Below are positions 34,601 through 42,479 of a DNA stretch of 64,000 bases, piece after piece. Origin of the DNA: Paenibacillus riograndensis SBR5 (GTDB lineage: Bacteria; Bacillota; Bacilli; Paenibacillales; Paenibacillaceae); NCBI RefSeq assembly GCF_000981585.1, contig NZ_LN831776.1:4943187-5007186 (forward strand), in the 5' to 3' direction. The number at the start of each line of letters is the position of its first letter. Positions within the stretch are counted from its first letter, which is position 1. A program made the position numbers and the translations under genes. Under the pieces are notes generated by a model. The model was not told where the DNA came from. It did not search any database and worked only from the letters and a program-made list of their open reading frames with translations.

Positions 34601-37600
34601 CCGCCACGATAACCTTCTGTTGGCGGGTCGACAGATTGCCGTTCTTATCCTTGGCCGTCCAAGTCACCTCTGTAGTACCGATAGGAAATGCAGCCGGAGC
34701 ATCACTAGTCATGGCAGCAATTCCGAAAATATCCGTTACTTCCGGGACCGCAAGCTGAACCTGCGTTTCCCGTCCGCTTGCCTCCACCGTCAGATCTGCG
34801 ATTTCAGCGATTGCAGGAGCGGTTGTATCTACTATTGTTATAGTCTGTGTTTCGCTGCTGATATTGCCATTCGCGTCGGTGGCTTTCCAGGTCACAATCG
34901 TTTTGCCCAGCGGATAGCTTGCCGGAGCATTGCTTGTAATCGTTACTGCAAACAAATCGGTTGCCGTCGCCTGTCCAATGTTGACAGGTGTGTTAACCGC
35001 TGTAGCTTCTGTGCTGATATCTGCCGGAACCTTCAGCACCGGGAGTGTTGTATCGACTACAGTCACTTTTTGTTTGCCTGCTGTCATATTTCCGTTGGCA
35101 TCCGTGGCCGTCCAGGTGACTTCAGTCGTACCGACCGGATAATCTGCCGGCGCATTGCTGGTGATCACAACCGGAAAAATATCCGTGGCCGTGGCGATGC
35201 CAATCTGGACCGGTGTTCTAACGGCAGTGGCTTCAACCCGGACATCCTCAGGCATATGGAGTTTGGGATTGGTAGAGTCTATAACCTTTACATTCTGTGT
35301 GCTTATAGCCACATTGCCGCTTGCATCCGTAGCCATCCAGGTTACCTTGGTAACCCCTACCGGAAAGTCGACTGGCGCATCATTAATGACTGTAACTTTG
35401 AACAAATCTGTCACAACGGGCTGACCGAGGGAGACTTTGGATCTGACCGCCGTCGCCTCTACGGTGAGATCCGCAGGCGCTGTGAGCTTAGGTTTGGTCG
35501 TATCTACTATCTTGATCTTTTGCGTGCCTATGGTCGCATTGCCATTCTCATCGGTAACCGTCCAGGTCACTTCCGTCGTTCCCAGCGGGAAATCCGCCGG
35601 TGCATTATGGGTAATGGTTACCGGGAATATTTCCGTCACCACCGGCTTGCCGATGTCTACCTTTGTTCTTTCTCCGGTCGCTTCTGCCGTCTTATCGCTT
35701 GGCAGCGTAACCAGCGGCTTGGTGGTATCAGTGATGGTAACTGTCTGCGTTTTCTTGGTGACGTTGCCATTCTCGTCGGTAGCTGTCCAGGTCACAACCG
35801 TTTTTCCGACAGCATAGCTATCCGGGGCATTATTGGTAACAATGACCTTAAAAATATCCGTAGCTGCCGCCTCTCCCAGTTCCACCGGCGTCTTGATTCC
35901 AGTGGCTTCTGCTGAGACATCCTTAGGTACTGTGAGCACTGGGTCAGTACTGTCGATAACGGTAACATTCTGAACCGCACTCGTGATATTGCCATGCTCG
36001 TCAGTAGCCGTCCAGGTCACCTTGGTAACCCCTACCTTAAAATATTCCGGGGCATTATTGATGACCAGCACATCGAACAAATCTGTAACCTGAGCCTTTC
36101 CAATCTCCAGCTCCATCCGCGGGCTGGTTGCCTCGATGGTGATGTCCTGCGGAATGACCATTACAGGCTTGGTCGTATCTTTAACCGTAATGAATTGCTT
36201 GGCTGTAGAGACATTCCCGTTCTCGTCTTTAGCCGTCCAGCTGACTTCGGTCGTCCCTACCGGAAAGTCTGCCGGTGCATTATTGGTGATATTCACTTTA
36301 AAAATATCTTCCGCTGTCGCCGTACCAATGGAAACCGCAGTTCTTCTGCCTTCAGCTTCCTTGGTGATGTTCGCAGGTATCGTCAGTACAGGCTTAACCG
36401 TATCGACAACAATTACCTTTTGCGTAGCTGTAATGACGTTGCTGTTCGCATCTGTAGCCGTCCATGTGACCTTTGTCGTCCCGATAGGGAATTCCTTCGG
36501 AGCATCATTGACCACAATGACCGGGAAAATATCGGTTGCCGATGCTCCGGTGACCACAACCGGTGTTTTTACAGCAGTCGCTTCAACCACAATATCCCCC
36601 TGCACGGTAAGCACAGGTTTGGTGGTATCCTTCACCGTGATTTTCTGCACCTGCGAAGAGGTGTTCCCTACCGGGTCCACTGCAGTCCATTTCACGGTTG
36701 TTGTTCCGATCGGATAATCCGCCGGGGCATCGTTTGTGATGGAAACATCAGGGACCGAAATATCCTTCACGGAGGCTTGCCCAATATCGACAGACGTTCG
36801 AATCCCCTTTGCCTCAATCGTGATATCTGCCGGTACAGTGACTACCGGAATCGTTTTGTCTATCTTCACTTCAGTCTTTTGTACAGGAGTACTGTTTCCT
36901 GCCTGGTCTACAGCCCAGAACGCAAGTGGTGTGATCCCTTCAGTCTGGACAGCAAATGTTGCCGTTGTTCCCGCAACAATCTTCTCTTCTCCGGCTGCAC
37001 CCAGAATATAGTGAATTTCCTTAACTCCCGAGTTTACATCCGAGGCCGTGAGGGAAACCGTAACATCGGTGCTGTTCCAGCCTTTTGCATTCGCCTCAGG
37101 GCTAAGAATGCTGGACATGACCGGACCGCTTTTATCGATTTTAACGGTTGCTGTCTGGGCAGCTTCCGCATTCCCGGTTTTATCCACAGCCCAATAGGTG
37201 ACCGTAGTTGTTCCTTCTTGGTTAATTTCAACATCTGCACTGCTGCCTGCCGTTTTCACGGCGTCATGCTCACCCAGCTTATAATAGAGGGAGTCGACAC
37301 CTGAATACGGGTCCTCTGCGGCCAGATGAAGCTGCACCTTATCGTGGCTCCAGCTGCCGGATTCCGCACCCGGCGCAGTTACCGTCGTAACCGGGGCGCT
37401 TTTATCAATGTTAATGGGTCCAAAGGTTGTGGTGGAATAATGGTTCTTATCCTCATCACTCGAAGCTGCGCTGTCGACAGCTTTACCCGTTGCCATCTGG
37501 CCCGCTCCTTCAGCGGTAAAGCTCTGATCGGGGGTCAGCGATTTAATCGCGGATAAAGTATCAGTTGCCGAGTAATGAACCGTCACGGAATGGTTGGTCC

Positions 37601-38405
37601 ATGTTCCGGCAATGTAAGCAGCTCCGGCATCGGTTCGCGCCGTTGCCATAATCGCGGGCGGCGTGGTATCGATCAGATTGGAGCCTACGGCACCGATTTC
37701 CACCTTGAAGGTGACCGGCTGCAGACCCGGGACCGTGGCTTTTACATCCAGTGTCTTAATGACACCGGTACTCTTAGAGTAGACCTGATACCCTTCCCCC
37801 GCATAACCCGTAAAGGTGTTAGCTGCAGAGGCATACCCGTTGTCATCCGTAAAAACCGTGATTCCAGTGCTGTTAAGCCCCCGCATAACCGCTGTGATCG
37901 TGCTGTCTTCAGAAGCGGTAAAAGTAACAGGAACTCCGGCAAGCGGGTTGCCTGCCAGATCCTTGACAGCTACCACCTGCGGAAGCATAAACCCGCGTCC
38001 GCCCGGAATGACACCCGAAGCCTGGGACAATCGGATCTGCTGGAGCAGCGGTGACACTGCGGTCATTGACCCTTCCACATCACTGACGGCAAGCAGGTTC
38101 ATCTGATAGGCCCCGTGGTGCAGAATGACTCCGAGTGTCGGGTCCAGCCCATACACTGAATCATATACGGATTGGTAGACTGAATTTCTGACCGTCTGTT
38201 TAGCGGGAGGTTCTGTATCATACACCGCTGCGTACACTTTTCCTGCCTCCGCACCCGACGGGCCGTCCAGGAACATTTTCCCTGATCCAAACACAGCCCC
38301 GGGAGCCAGCAACAAGATCAGGAGCAAAAGGCACAGCCATTTGGTGATGATGCCTAACCTTCCTTGCTGCACAAGCTTTACTTTTCTTTTCGAATGTTTC
38401 ATCAT
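31602..38405 (-). CDS. giant secreted HYR-repeat protein with C-terminal CBM3
   Basis: A 2267-residue protein. A Lys/Arg-rich N-terminus and hydrophobic stretch (WLCLLLLILLLAPGAVFGSG) form a signal peptide of ~42 residues. Then come a Big_1/invasin-type Ig domain (VVAVKDLAGNPLAGVPVTFT, ~150-260), three or four Ig-like units with Y-W-A-V-D-K-T-G-N motifs (~270-510), 21 HYR-type repeats of ~75 residues (EATAVKTPVEIGQAT...YPLGTTEVTWTATDANGN) to ~2110, and a C-terminal family-3 carbohydrate-binding module (ISFENTSGSTIQLSNIKLRYYYT...QIQCTFWKSNFS). No LPXTG or SLH anchor is visible. Probable role: binding plant or other polysaccharide surfaces. Unusually, it is flanked by lysis genes on the same strand. 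Confidence 0.9.
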   Translation of the reverse strand: MMKHSKRKVKLVQQGRLGIITKWLCLLLLILLLAPGAVFGSGKMFLDGPSGAEAGKVYAAVYDTEPPAKQTVRNSVYQSVYDSVYGLDPTLGVILHHGAYQMNLLAVSDVEGSMTAVSPLLQQIRLSQASGVIPGGRGFMLPQVVAVKDLAGNPLAGVPVTFTASEDSTITAVMRGLNSTGITVFTDDNGYASAANTFTGYAGEGYQVYSKSTGVIKTLDVKATVPGLQPVTFKVEIGAVGSNLIDTTPPAIMATARTDAGAAYIAGTWTNHSVTVHYSATDTLSAIKSLTPDQSFTAEGAGQMATGKAVDSAASSDEDKNHYSTTTFGPINIDKSAPVTTVTAPGAESGSWSHDKVQLHLAAEDPYSGVDSLYYKLGEHDAVKTAGSSADVEINQEGTTTVTYWAVDKTGNAEAAQTATVKIDKSGPVMSSILSPEANAKGWNSTDVTVSLTASDVNSGVKEIHYILGAAGEEKIVAGTTATFAVQTEGITPLAFWAVDQAGNSTPVQKTEVKIDKTIPVVTVPADITIEAKGIRTSVDIGQASVKDISVPDVSITNDAPADYPIGTTTVKWTAVDPVGNTSSQVQKITVKDTTKPVLTVQGDIVVEATAVKTPVVVTGASATDIFPVIVVNDAPKEFPIGTTKVTWTATDANSNVITATQKVIVVDTVKPVLTIPANITKEAEGRRTAVSIGTATAEDIFKVNITNNAPADFPVGTTEVSWTAKDENGNVSTAKQFITVKDTTKPVMVIPQDITIEATSPRMELEIGKAQVTDLFDVLVINNAPEYFKVGVTKVTWTATDEHGNITSAVQNVTVIDSTDPVLTVPKDVSAEATGIKTPVELGEAAATDIFKVIVTNNAPDSYAVGKTVVTWTATDENGNVTKKTQTVTITDTTKPLVTLPSDKTAEATGERTKVDIGKPVVTEIFPVTITHNAPADFPLGTTEVTWTVTDENGNATIGTQKIKIVDTTKPKLTAPADLTVEATAVRSKVSLGQPVVTDLFKVTVINDAPVDFPVGVTKVTWMATDASGNVAISTQNVKVIDSTNPKLHMPEDVRVEATAVRTPVQIGIATATDIFPVVITSNAPADYPVGTTEVTWTATDANGNMTAGKQKVTVVDTTLPVLKVPADISTEATAVNTPVNIGQATATDLFAVTITSNAPASYPLGKTIVTWKATDANGNISSETQTITIVDTTAPAIAEIADLTVEASGRETQVQLAVPEVTDIFGIAAMTSDAPAAFPIGTTEVTWTAKDKNGNLSTRQQKVIVADTTKPVLSVPEDVQAEASALLTPVEIGTATATDLFDVTVKSNAPASYPLGVTEVIWTATDEHGNVSTGVQKITVTDTTKPVLTVPDDLEVEATAVKSPVKIGQAAATDIYKVTITSNAPEAYPLGVTEVIWTAADANGNVSTKVQKIKVVDTTKPVLTVPEDQTVEATAVKTPVEIGMATVTDIFKYTLVNNAPEAYPLGTTEVTWTATDENGNVSMKVQKIKVVDTTKPVLTVPEDKTVEATAVKTPVEIGMAAASDIFKFTLVNDAPEAYPLGTTEVNWTATDVNGNKTTGVQRITVVDTTQPVLKFKGSLNLTKEATALATPVELEVPEVLELFPFTLTTDAPGYGDEHPVTSGDHITAKFLLGTTKVTWTAKDANGNAMIGIITVTITDTVKPVLKLPADITLEATAVKTPVEIGQATATDIYDVTVTSNAPEDYPLGTTEVTWTAKDANGNVNTGVQKITVVDTTKPGLILPVDKTVEATGLKTPVEIGQAKGTDIFKVTVTSNAPEDYPLGTTEVKWTATDASGNVTTGVQKITVVDTTKPALTLPADKTVEATGLKTPVEIGLATGTDIFKVTVTSNAPEDYPLGTTEVTWTATDANGNVTTGVQKITVVDTTKPTLALPADKTVEATGLKTPVEIGLATGTDIFKVTVTSNAPEDYPLGTTEVKWTATDASGNVTTGVQKITVVDTTKPVLTLPVDKTVEATALKTPVEIGLATGTDIFKVTVTSNAPEDYALGTTEVKWTATDENGNVTTGVQKITVVDTTKPVLKAPADIAAAATGVKTPVSLGQATVSDIFGYTLENDAPADGFPVGKTAVTWTATDANGNVSTAVQYVTVTQVFKVQSYNGSRNSVTSKISPRISFENTSGSTIQLSNIKLRYYYTIDGEKMQGFYSDYSRVSGSGSRNILSYTEGSFQKTASKNGSDYYLEISFSSGAGSLKPGEKVQIQCTFWKSNFSAYTQTNDYSFNTWATDYTDTNKITVYSSGKLIAGMEP
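32070..36850 (-). repeat. 225-bp tandem repeat array coding for 21 HYR units
   Basis: The coding repeat has a 225-bp period (75 codons), 21 units by my count, one with an insertion of ~12 codons (near 33530-33580). Units near 32.3-33.3 kb are almost identical to each other, units above ~34.8 kb are well diverged, so recent amplification took place at the 3' end of the gene. The array also creates open frames of 60-90 codons on the plus strand that recur every 225 bp and are not genes. Confidence 0.92.
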
Positions 38406-38494
38406 GCATCCCCTAACTTTTTTTGTGATGAGCTATCTAACCTGGCGAAGATTTGCCCCTCCTTTACTAATCAAAGGGAAATCCGGACAGGTTT

Positions 38495-38899
38495 TTACAA
38501 CTGTTTATTCCGGTTCACATAAACTTCTATTTTGGTTTCTATCCAGGCTTCGAGATCACCGAGGACAAGGCTCAGCTCCGTTTTGGCCGTTTCCCCCAAT
38601 AGGGTCATAGCCTTTTCTTTAGCCAGCTTGAACGCCTTCTCCATCGCCGCCGCATCAAAAGAACCCTGCTGTTTCAGCTCCTCCACGAACGTCTGGTTCA
38701 CCGCAATCACCGCGGACTCAATCGCATCCCCTGCCCGGTTCAGCAGCGTGTTCACGGCCTCGGCTCCTATCTTTTCTTCCAGATGGGCTATTTCGCGTCT
38801 GGTATATGACACCATTGCTTTTGCCATTAAACCCAGCAGCGGAATAACCAGCACAGTAAGAATGGTATTGATGATTTCCGGTGTAAAATAGTCCTCCAT
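38495..38899 (-). CDS. LLH-family phage holin
   Basis: A 134-residue protein with one N-terminal membrane helix (INTILTVLVIPLLGLMAKAM) followed by a charged, helical cytoplasmic part (REIAHLEEKIGAEAVNTLLN...AIESAVIAVNQTFVEELKQQG), the layout of the LLH/phage_holin_6 family. The ATG at 38899 lies 8 nt after GGAGG; the earlier in-frame ATG would put that site inside the gene. It is first in the minus-strand lysis region and divergent from the sigma-like genes. Expected role: membrane permeabilisation for the endolysin at 30.4 kb. Confidence 0.83.
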   Translation of the reverse strand: MEDYFTPEIINTILTVLVIPLLGLMAKAMVSYTRREIAHLEEKIGAEAVNTLLNRAGDAIESAVIAVNQTFVEELKQQGSFDAAAMEKAFKLAKEKAMTLLGETAKTELSLVLGDLEAWIETKIEVYVNRNKQL

Positions 38900-38942
38900 C
38901 CCTATCGCCTCCAAAAATGAAATTTCGACAATCGAATCTTAT

Positions 38943-39001
38943 TTACCATCGTAAATAATGGTAATTGAAAGATTATTTTTACAACTATTCGAATAAAAAT
39001 A
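38943..39001. promoter_or_regulatory. divergent control region with inverted repeats
   Basis: Two inverted repeats: TTACCAT-8nt-ATGGTAA (38943-38964) and ACTATT-8nt-AATAGT (38982-39001). Between them is AGTTGTAAA on the minus strand (plus 38978-38986). The region is very AT-rich and separates the holin gene from the sigma-like operon, so it should hold both promoters and their operators. On the plus strand a GATAGTTGTGG lies further down, near 39030. The factors are unknown. Confidence 0.45.
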
Positions 39002-39079
39002 GTAATCATGTAAATTTATGTTTTTGATAGTTGTGGAATCTATGGAATATTCTACTTGTTATATAAGGAGAGAAATCAG

Positions 39080-39229
39080 TTGATCCGCCATGCAGCCGCA
39101 AGCGGGAGTGCAAATAGCTGCATTGTGCTCTGCGGCGGCATACGGGGATCAGGCCTGGGGGAACAGGCTGCACTGGCCAATCTATTTTTGCAAAACTGGA
39201 AATGGGGGAGTAGTCATGATTACCTATGA
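39080..39229 (+). CDS. possible 49-codon leader ORF overlapping the sigma-like gene
   Basis: A TTG at 39080-39082 follows a good AAGGAG site by 9 nt. Its frame (IRHAAASGSANSCIVLCGGI at the start) runs to TGA at 39227-39229, 14 nt into the sigma-like gene. It could be a leader that couples translation. No family is recognised, and a longer, in-frame start of the sigma-like gene itself (ATG at 39090) is the competing reading. Confidence 0.3.
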   Translation: MIRHAAASGSANSCIVLCGGIRGSGLGEQAALANLFLQNWKWGSSHDYL

Positions 39230-39587
39230 TGACGAGCTACTTGAAACCTGCAGAAAACTGTTAAAACGTTCAGCATGGAGAATCCAGTACAAAACTCGCA
39301 TTCAGCTGATCCGGGAAAGCAGCCCGCTGTATGACAATCAGTTGTATGACAGCGGCTCCGACAGCAGCTTTGAGACCATGGTGATTTCAGAGCTGTTTGT
39401 GGACGAGCTTCTGGAAACGATTCCTTGGGAGAAATGCAGGTATATCATTAAAAAAACGGTGATTGAAGGAATGGCGGAACACGAGGTTGCGAGAGAGTTA
39501 CATATGACTCAACAGGGGGTTAGCAAATGGAAGCGCAAGGGGCTAGAAATCCTGAAGGAATATCTCATCATTTCGTCGAAACAGTGA
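39216..39587 (+). CDS. sigma-70 region-4-like protein (SigO-type)
   Basis: A 123-residue protein. The C-terminal ~50 residues (IPWEKCRYIIKKTVIEGMAE, then VARELHMTQQGVSKWKRKGL) form a sigma region-4 helix-turn-helix that would read a -35 element. There is no region-2 core-binding part. The ATG at 39216 follows GGGGGAG by 5 nt; an in-frame ATG 42 codons earlier lacks a site. The next gene codes for a region-2-like small protein and overlaps by 61 nt, the same order as sigO-rsoA in Bacillus subtilis, where the two make one split sigma factor. Likely regulator of the nearby lysis/eCIS genes (inference). Confidence 0.78.
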   Translation: MITYDDELLETCRKLLKRSAWRIQYKTRIQLIRESSPLYDNQLYDSGSDSSFETMVISELFVDELLETIPWEKCRYIIKKTVIEGMAEHEVARELHMTQQGVSKWKRKGLEILKEYLIISSKQ

Positions 39588-39745
39588 AAAAAGCGCAAAA
39601 CGGTGACAAAGAATCCATGGAGGATATCCTAAGTCTTTTCTCGGTAGATATTGAATATTTGTCCAAGTTCATTATGCTGCCCCGGGAAGAGGCCATCCAG
39701 ACTTTGAAGATCGAACTTATAAATATTGTTTATCAGGATCTATGA
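39527..39745 (+). CDS. sigma region-2-like partner protein (RsoA-type)
   Basis: A 72-residue protein starting inside the region-4 gene after an AGGGGG site. VKKAQNGDKESMEDILSLFS resembles the N-terminal helix-turn-helix (HTH_16) segment of conjugative-element and phage sigma-like proteins, and IEYLSKFIMLPREEAIQTLK the region-2.1-like helix of RsoA proteins. It should supply the core-RNA-polymerase contact that its partner lacks. Overlap with the upstream gene implies fixed stoichiometry. Assignment rests on pattern and gene order. Confidence 0.7.
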   Translation: MEAQGARNPEGISHHFVETVKKAQNGDKESMEDILSLFSVDIEYLSKFIMLPREEAIQTLKIELINIVYQDL

Positions 39746-39934
39746 AGCTAAAAATAAGAATATTCATTTCGTACACGCTCTCCACCTGAGGCTGTCAGTG
39801 CGGCTGGAAATTCATTATACAAAGCTGTCCGGAGGTGCTCCGGGCAGCTTTTACTATGATGCCGGTTGTCCGCAAGCCTATTGGGGTATTATATGAACCA
39901 ATGGTATGATACATCTTATGAAAGGATGAGCCGG

Positions 39935-40894
39935 ATGAATCAGATGACATTACAACATGCTATTGCCCCGCTGAATCTGAGGAGCTGCCTGATCAGTACC
40001 CGGGGCGAGCTTAGGTTTGAGCATTACCGGGATGACCGCACCGCTTCCGGGATTGCCAAGATCAACTCCTGTACCAAAAGCGTGCTTTCCTCGCTGATCT
40101 GCATTGCAATGGATCAAGGGCTGCTGCCGGACCCTTCGTCCAGCGTTGCCGAATTTTTCCCTCAGCTCCGCCGGGACAAGGACACGCGCAAACAGGAGAT
40201 AACCCTGGAACATCTGCTGACCCTGTCTGCCGGTTTCCGCTGGAGTGAATTCGGCGGGCTGAATTCCTTCCCCAAGATGACCCGTTCCCCCGATTGGGTG
40301 GAATATGTGCTGGAACAGCCGCTCGCGGATGCTCCGGGGACACGCATGGAGTACAACTCCGGCATATCGCAGCTCTTATCCGCCATTCTGGTTCAAGCCT
40401 CGGGGATGACTACGGCACGGTTTGCCGAGCAATATTTGTTCGGACCGCTTGGAATTGAGGAATATCAATGGGAGGCTGATCCCCAAGGCATTCATACAGG
40501 CGGATTCGGGCTTCAGCTGCGGCCGTCAGCTCTGTTGAAATTTGGACAGCTCTATTTGCAGCAAGGGCGCTGGAACGGGGCGCAGCTGATTTCGCGGGAG
40601 AGGCTTGCACGTTCAGTGACAACGGCAATGCATGCGGAAGCTCCCCGCCGCGGAGGGTACGGCTGGCATTGGTGGACAGATTCCTATCCTCATGCTGCAA
40701 GTGACGGGGAGCCTCCAGCCGCCATGCAATTTTATTACGCCAGGGGGTATGCCGGACAATTTGTATATGTATTGCCGGAGCCACAGACAGTCGTCGTTCT
40801 GACTCAGGATAACAAGCGCGGCAAAAACAATCCGCCTGCGGATGTCTTCAGCGAACACATTGCGCCTCTGCTTCTGAATCCCGGCTGGCTGTAG
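39935..40894 (+). CDS. beta-lactamase-family serine hydrolase (class C-like)
   Basis: A 319-residue protein of the serine beta-lactamase/DD-peptidase-like family. The nucleophile motif is S-C-T-K (45-48), the second motif Y-N-S (140-142), and the third region GYAGQ (near residue 272) replaces KTG, as in many esterase-type members. There is no signal peptide, so it is probably a cytoplasmic esterase or peptidase and not a resistance enzyme. I chose the ATG at 39935 with AAAGG 9 nt upstream; ATGs at 39893 and 39926 are alternatives. It lies 190 nt after the split sigma pair and ends before a tandem repeat and hairpin. Confidence 0.82.
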   Translation: MNQMTLQHAIAPLNLRSCLISTRGELRFEHYRDDRTASGIAKINSCTKSVLSSLICIAMDQGLLPDPSSSVAEFFPQLRRDKDTRKQEITLEHLLTLSAGFRWSEFGGLNSFPKMTRSPDWVEYVLEQPLADAPGTRMEYNSGISQLLSAILVQASGMTTARFAEQYLFGPLGIEEYQWEADPQGIHTGGFGLQLRPSALLKFGQLYLQQGRWNGAQLISRERLARSVTTAMHAEAPRRGGYGWHWWTDSYPHAASDGEPPAAMQFYYARGYAGQFVYVLPEPQTVVVLTQDNKRGKNNPPADVFSEHIAPLLLNPGWL

Positions 40895-40935
40895 ATGCCT
40901 GTATACACGCCGTTCTTTTGGTTGATCCTCACTAT

Positions 40936-40998
40936 GTACGCATAGTACGCATAGTACGCATAGTACGCATAGTACGCATAGTACGCATAGTACGCATA
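40936..40998. repeat. 9-bp tandem repeat, seven perfect copies
   Basis: GTACGCATA repeated seven times without a mismatch, directly before a strong hairpin. Nine is a multiple of three, and one minus-strand frame reads Tyr-Ala-Tyr repeats, but nothing else supports a gene there. A likely length-variable locus. Confidence 0.95.
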
Positions 40999-41036
40999 AA
41001 TCCCCGTTAACCTTAAGTAATAAGGCAACGGGGATT
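40999..41036 (+). terminator. hairpin after the serine hydrolase gene
   Basis: AATCCCCGTT (40999-41008) pairs with AACGGGGATT (41027-41036), and the loop contains a second stem CCTTA-AGTAA-TAAGG. It is stable but has no T-run, so termination is possible but not certain. Confidence 0.55.
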
Positions 41037-41700
41037 ATGTGCTGACTCCTGTATTCAATTTCTATCATTTCCTCCAAGTAACAAGCCATATCCCTGACAT
41101 GGTAATTGTTCTCATATTCAACTTACTGTTTTACCCGTACTCTCCTGTCCGGAGCATTAATCCATGTCCTGCATATGGGGGTGAATTCCCGCGTACACGA
41201 TTCCACGAAAAACGTTTTCACCGGCGTTTTTCCTGTTGTGAATATCGTATTTGTACGCTTCGCTAACCTTTTTCAACGGAATCACGCTCTTTCTTCGGCA
41301 AGATAGCTCTTGCTTGAATGAATAGCTTTTTCCTTTACTAAAGATTTGCTGCCCTGGTTACCCGCATCCCCACGGTCTGCCGAAAGATGTTGTCACGTCC
41401 ACCCTTCTACCCGCAGCCGATTCCGGCATGCTTCGCTAACTCAGTACATTGGATTCTCTCCTTTCCTACATTCATTTCTAAATTTAGGAATGAGACAGTC
41501 ACCCGGGTAACCCCTGATCTTTGCTTAGGTGGTTCCTGTGGTGATGTCTACATTCTAGCGCATAAAGGATAAAATTTAAAACTTCAAAAGCCTATATATT
41601 CCCCCATATTTCCTGAAAATTCGCCATTTTCTTGCCTGATCTTCCCAAGCCTAAGAATTGCTGAGGTTTATTTCATTTTGGTTGCGTTTTCATTTCCAGC
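41037..41700. other. gene-free stretch between the hydrolase and the ABC operon
   Basis: About 660 nt with no convincing gene: short frames only, no good RBS, no homology recognised. Two similar fragments (TACGCTTCGCTAACC near 41256 and ATGCTTCGCTAACTC near 41430) suggest small repeats. It lies downstream of genes on both sides (convergent). Confidence 0.6.
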
Positions 41701-42465
41701 TTAAAATTTCATCTGATTCAACCATCTGGACAAACGCTCTTCCCGTAACTTCAGCTCATGCTCCCGGGAATTGTATTTACCAAGCCACTGCTCCGAAGCC
41801 ATATTCCCATCCAGCATATACAGTACCCGTTCGGCCTTGGCAGCCACTCTCGGATCATGGGTTGCCAGCAAAATGGTGGTCCCTGATTGGTTGATCTCTG
41901 CCAGAATCCCCATGATCTCAGTGGCAGCCTGCGAATTCAAAGCACCGGTAGGTTCGTCGCCAAAAAGCATCACCGGCTCATTGATCAGAGCCCTGCAGAT
42001 CGCCGCTCTTTGCATTTGTCCTCCGGACACTTGCGTAATATTCCGTTCGGCCAGTGCAGAAATGCCGGTTAATCTCATTAACTCGGCAGCTGACTTATTG
42101 ATGCTCCTGCGGCTTATTTGCCCGGCACGGTAAGCCGGCAAAAGAATGTTGTCGCGGATGTTCAGATTTTTCAACAAATGCATCTGCTGAAAAATAAAGC
42201 CCATTTCGTTCAGCCGTATCTCCGCGAGTTCATTCTCATTCAGGCCCGCAAGCTCCCGTCCGTTAAATGCCACACTGCCGGTGGTGATTGGGTCCATCCC
42301 GCTCACTGTGTACAGCAGCGTAGATTTTCCGGACCCCGAAGGTCCCATCACTGCCACAAATTCACCTTGCTGAATCTGCAATTTGATATTTCTAAGTACA
42401 GGCTGCGGATTGGATTGGCCGTTATCATACACCTTATGCAACCCGCTCGCTTCTAAAATAACCAT
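41701..42465 (-). CDS. ABC transporter ATP-binding protein (MacB/LolD type)
   Basis: A 254-residue ATPase: Walker A GPSGSGKS (41-48), Q-loop FIFQQMHLLKN, signature VSGGQMQRA (146-154), Walker B VMLFGDEP (165-172), H-loop THDPRV. It belongs to the MacB/LolD-like group that works with FtsX-type permeases. The ATG at 42465 follows AGGGG by 8 nt; the six codons before it contain that site. It overlaps nothing but starts 15 nt after the start of the permease's stop codon region, so it is the last gene of the TetR-MFS-permease operon. Likely role: export of peptides or antimicrobials, or their removal from the membrane. Confidence 0.9.
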   Translation of the reverse strand: MVILEASGLHKVYDNGQSNPQPVLRNIKLQIQQGEFVAVMGPSGSGKSTLLYTVSGMDPITTGSVAFNGRELAGLNENELAEIRLNEMGFIFQQMHLLKNLNIRDNILLPAYRAGQISRRSINKSAAELMRLTGISALAERNITQVSGGQMQRAAICRALINEPVMLFGDEPTGALNSQAATEIMGILAEINQSGTTILLATHDPRVAAKAERVLYMLDGNMASEQWLGKYNSREHELKLREERLSRWLNQMKF

Positions 42466-42479
42466 GTTGCTGTCCCCTC

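Noticed and set aside
32070..36850. CRISPR-like regular spacing of repeats
   Set aside because: The period is 225 bp, the sequence between repeats is also repeated, and it codes for HYR domains.
34620..37304. Plus-strand frames of 431 and 436 codons inside the HYR gene
   Set aside because: They follow the 225-bp repeat period in antisense and are rich in odd Cys/Arg/Asn patterns; clear shadows.
1..38899. Prophage
   Set aside because: No integrase, terminase, portal, capsid or replication genes in 39 kb; the eCIS-specific ATPase, DUF4255 and DUF6760 genes are present instead.
40804..41028. Minus-strand frame with Tyr-Ala-Tyr repeats
   Set aside because: It is only the translation of the 9-bp tandem repeat; no RBS or other support.
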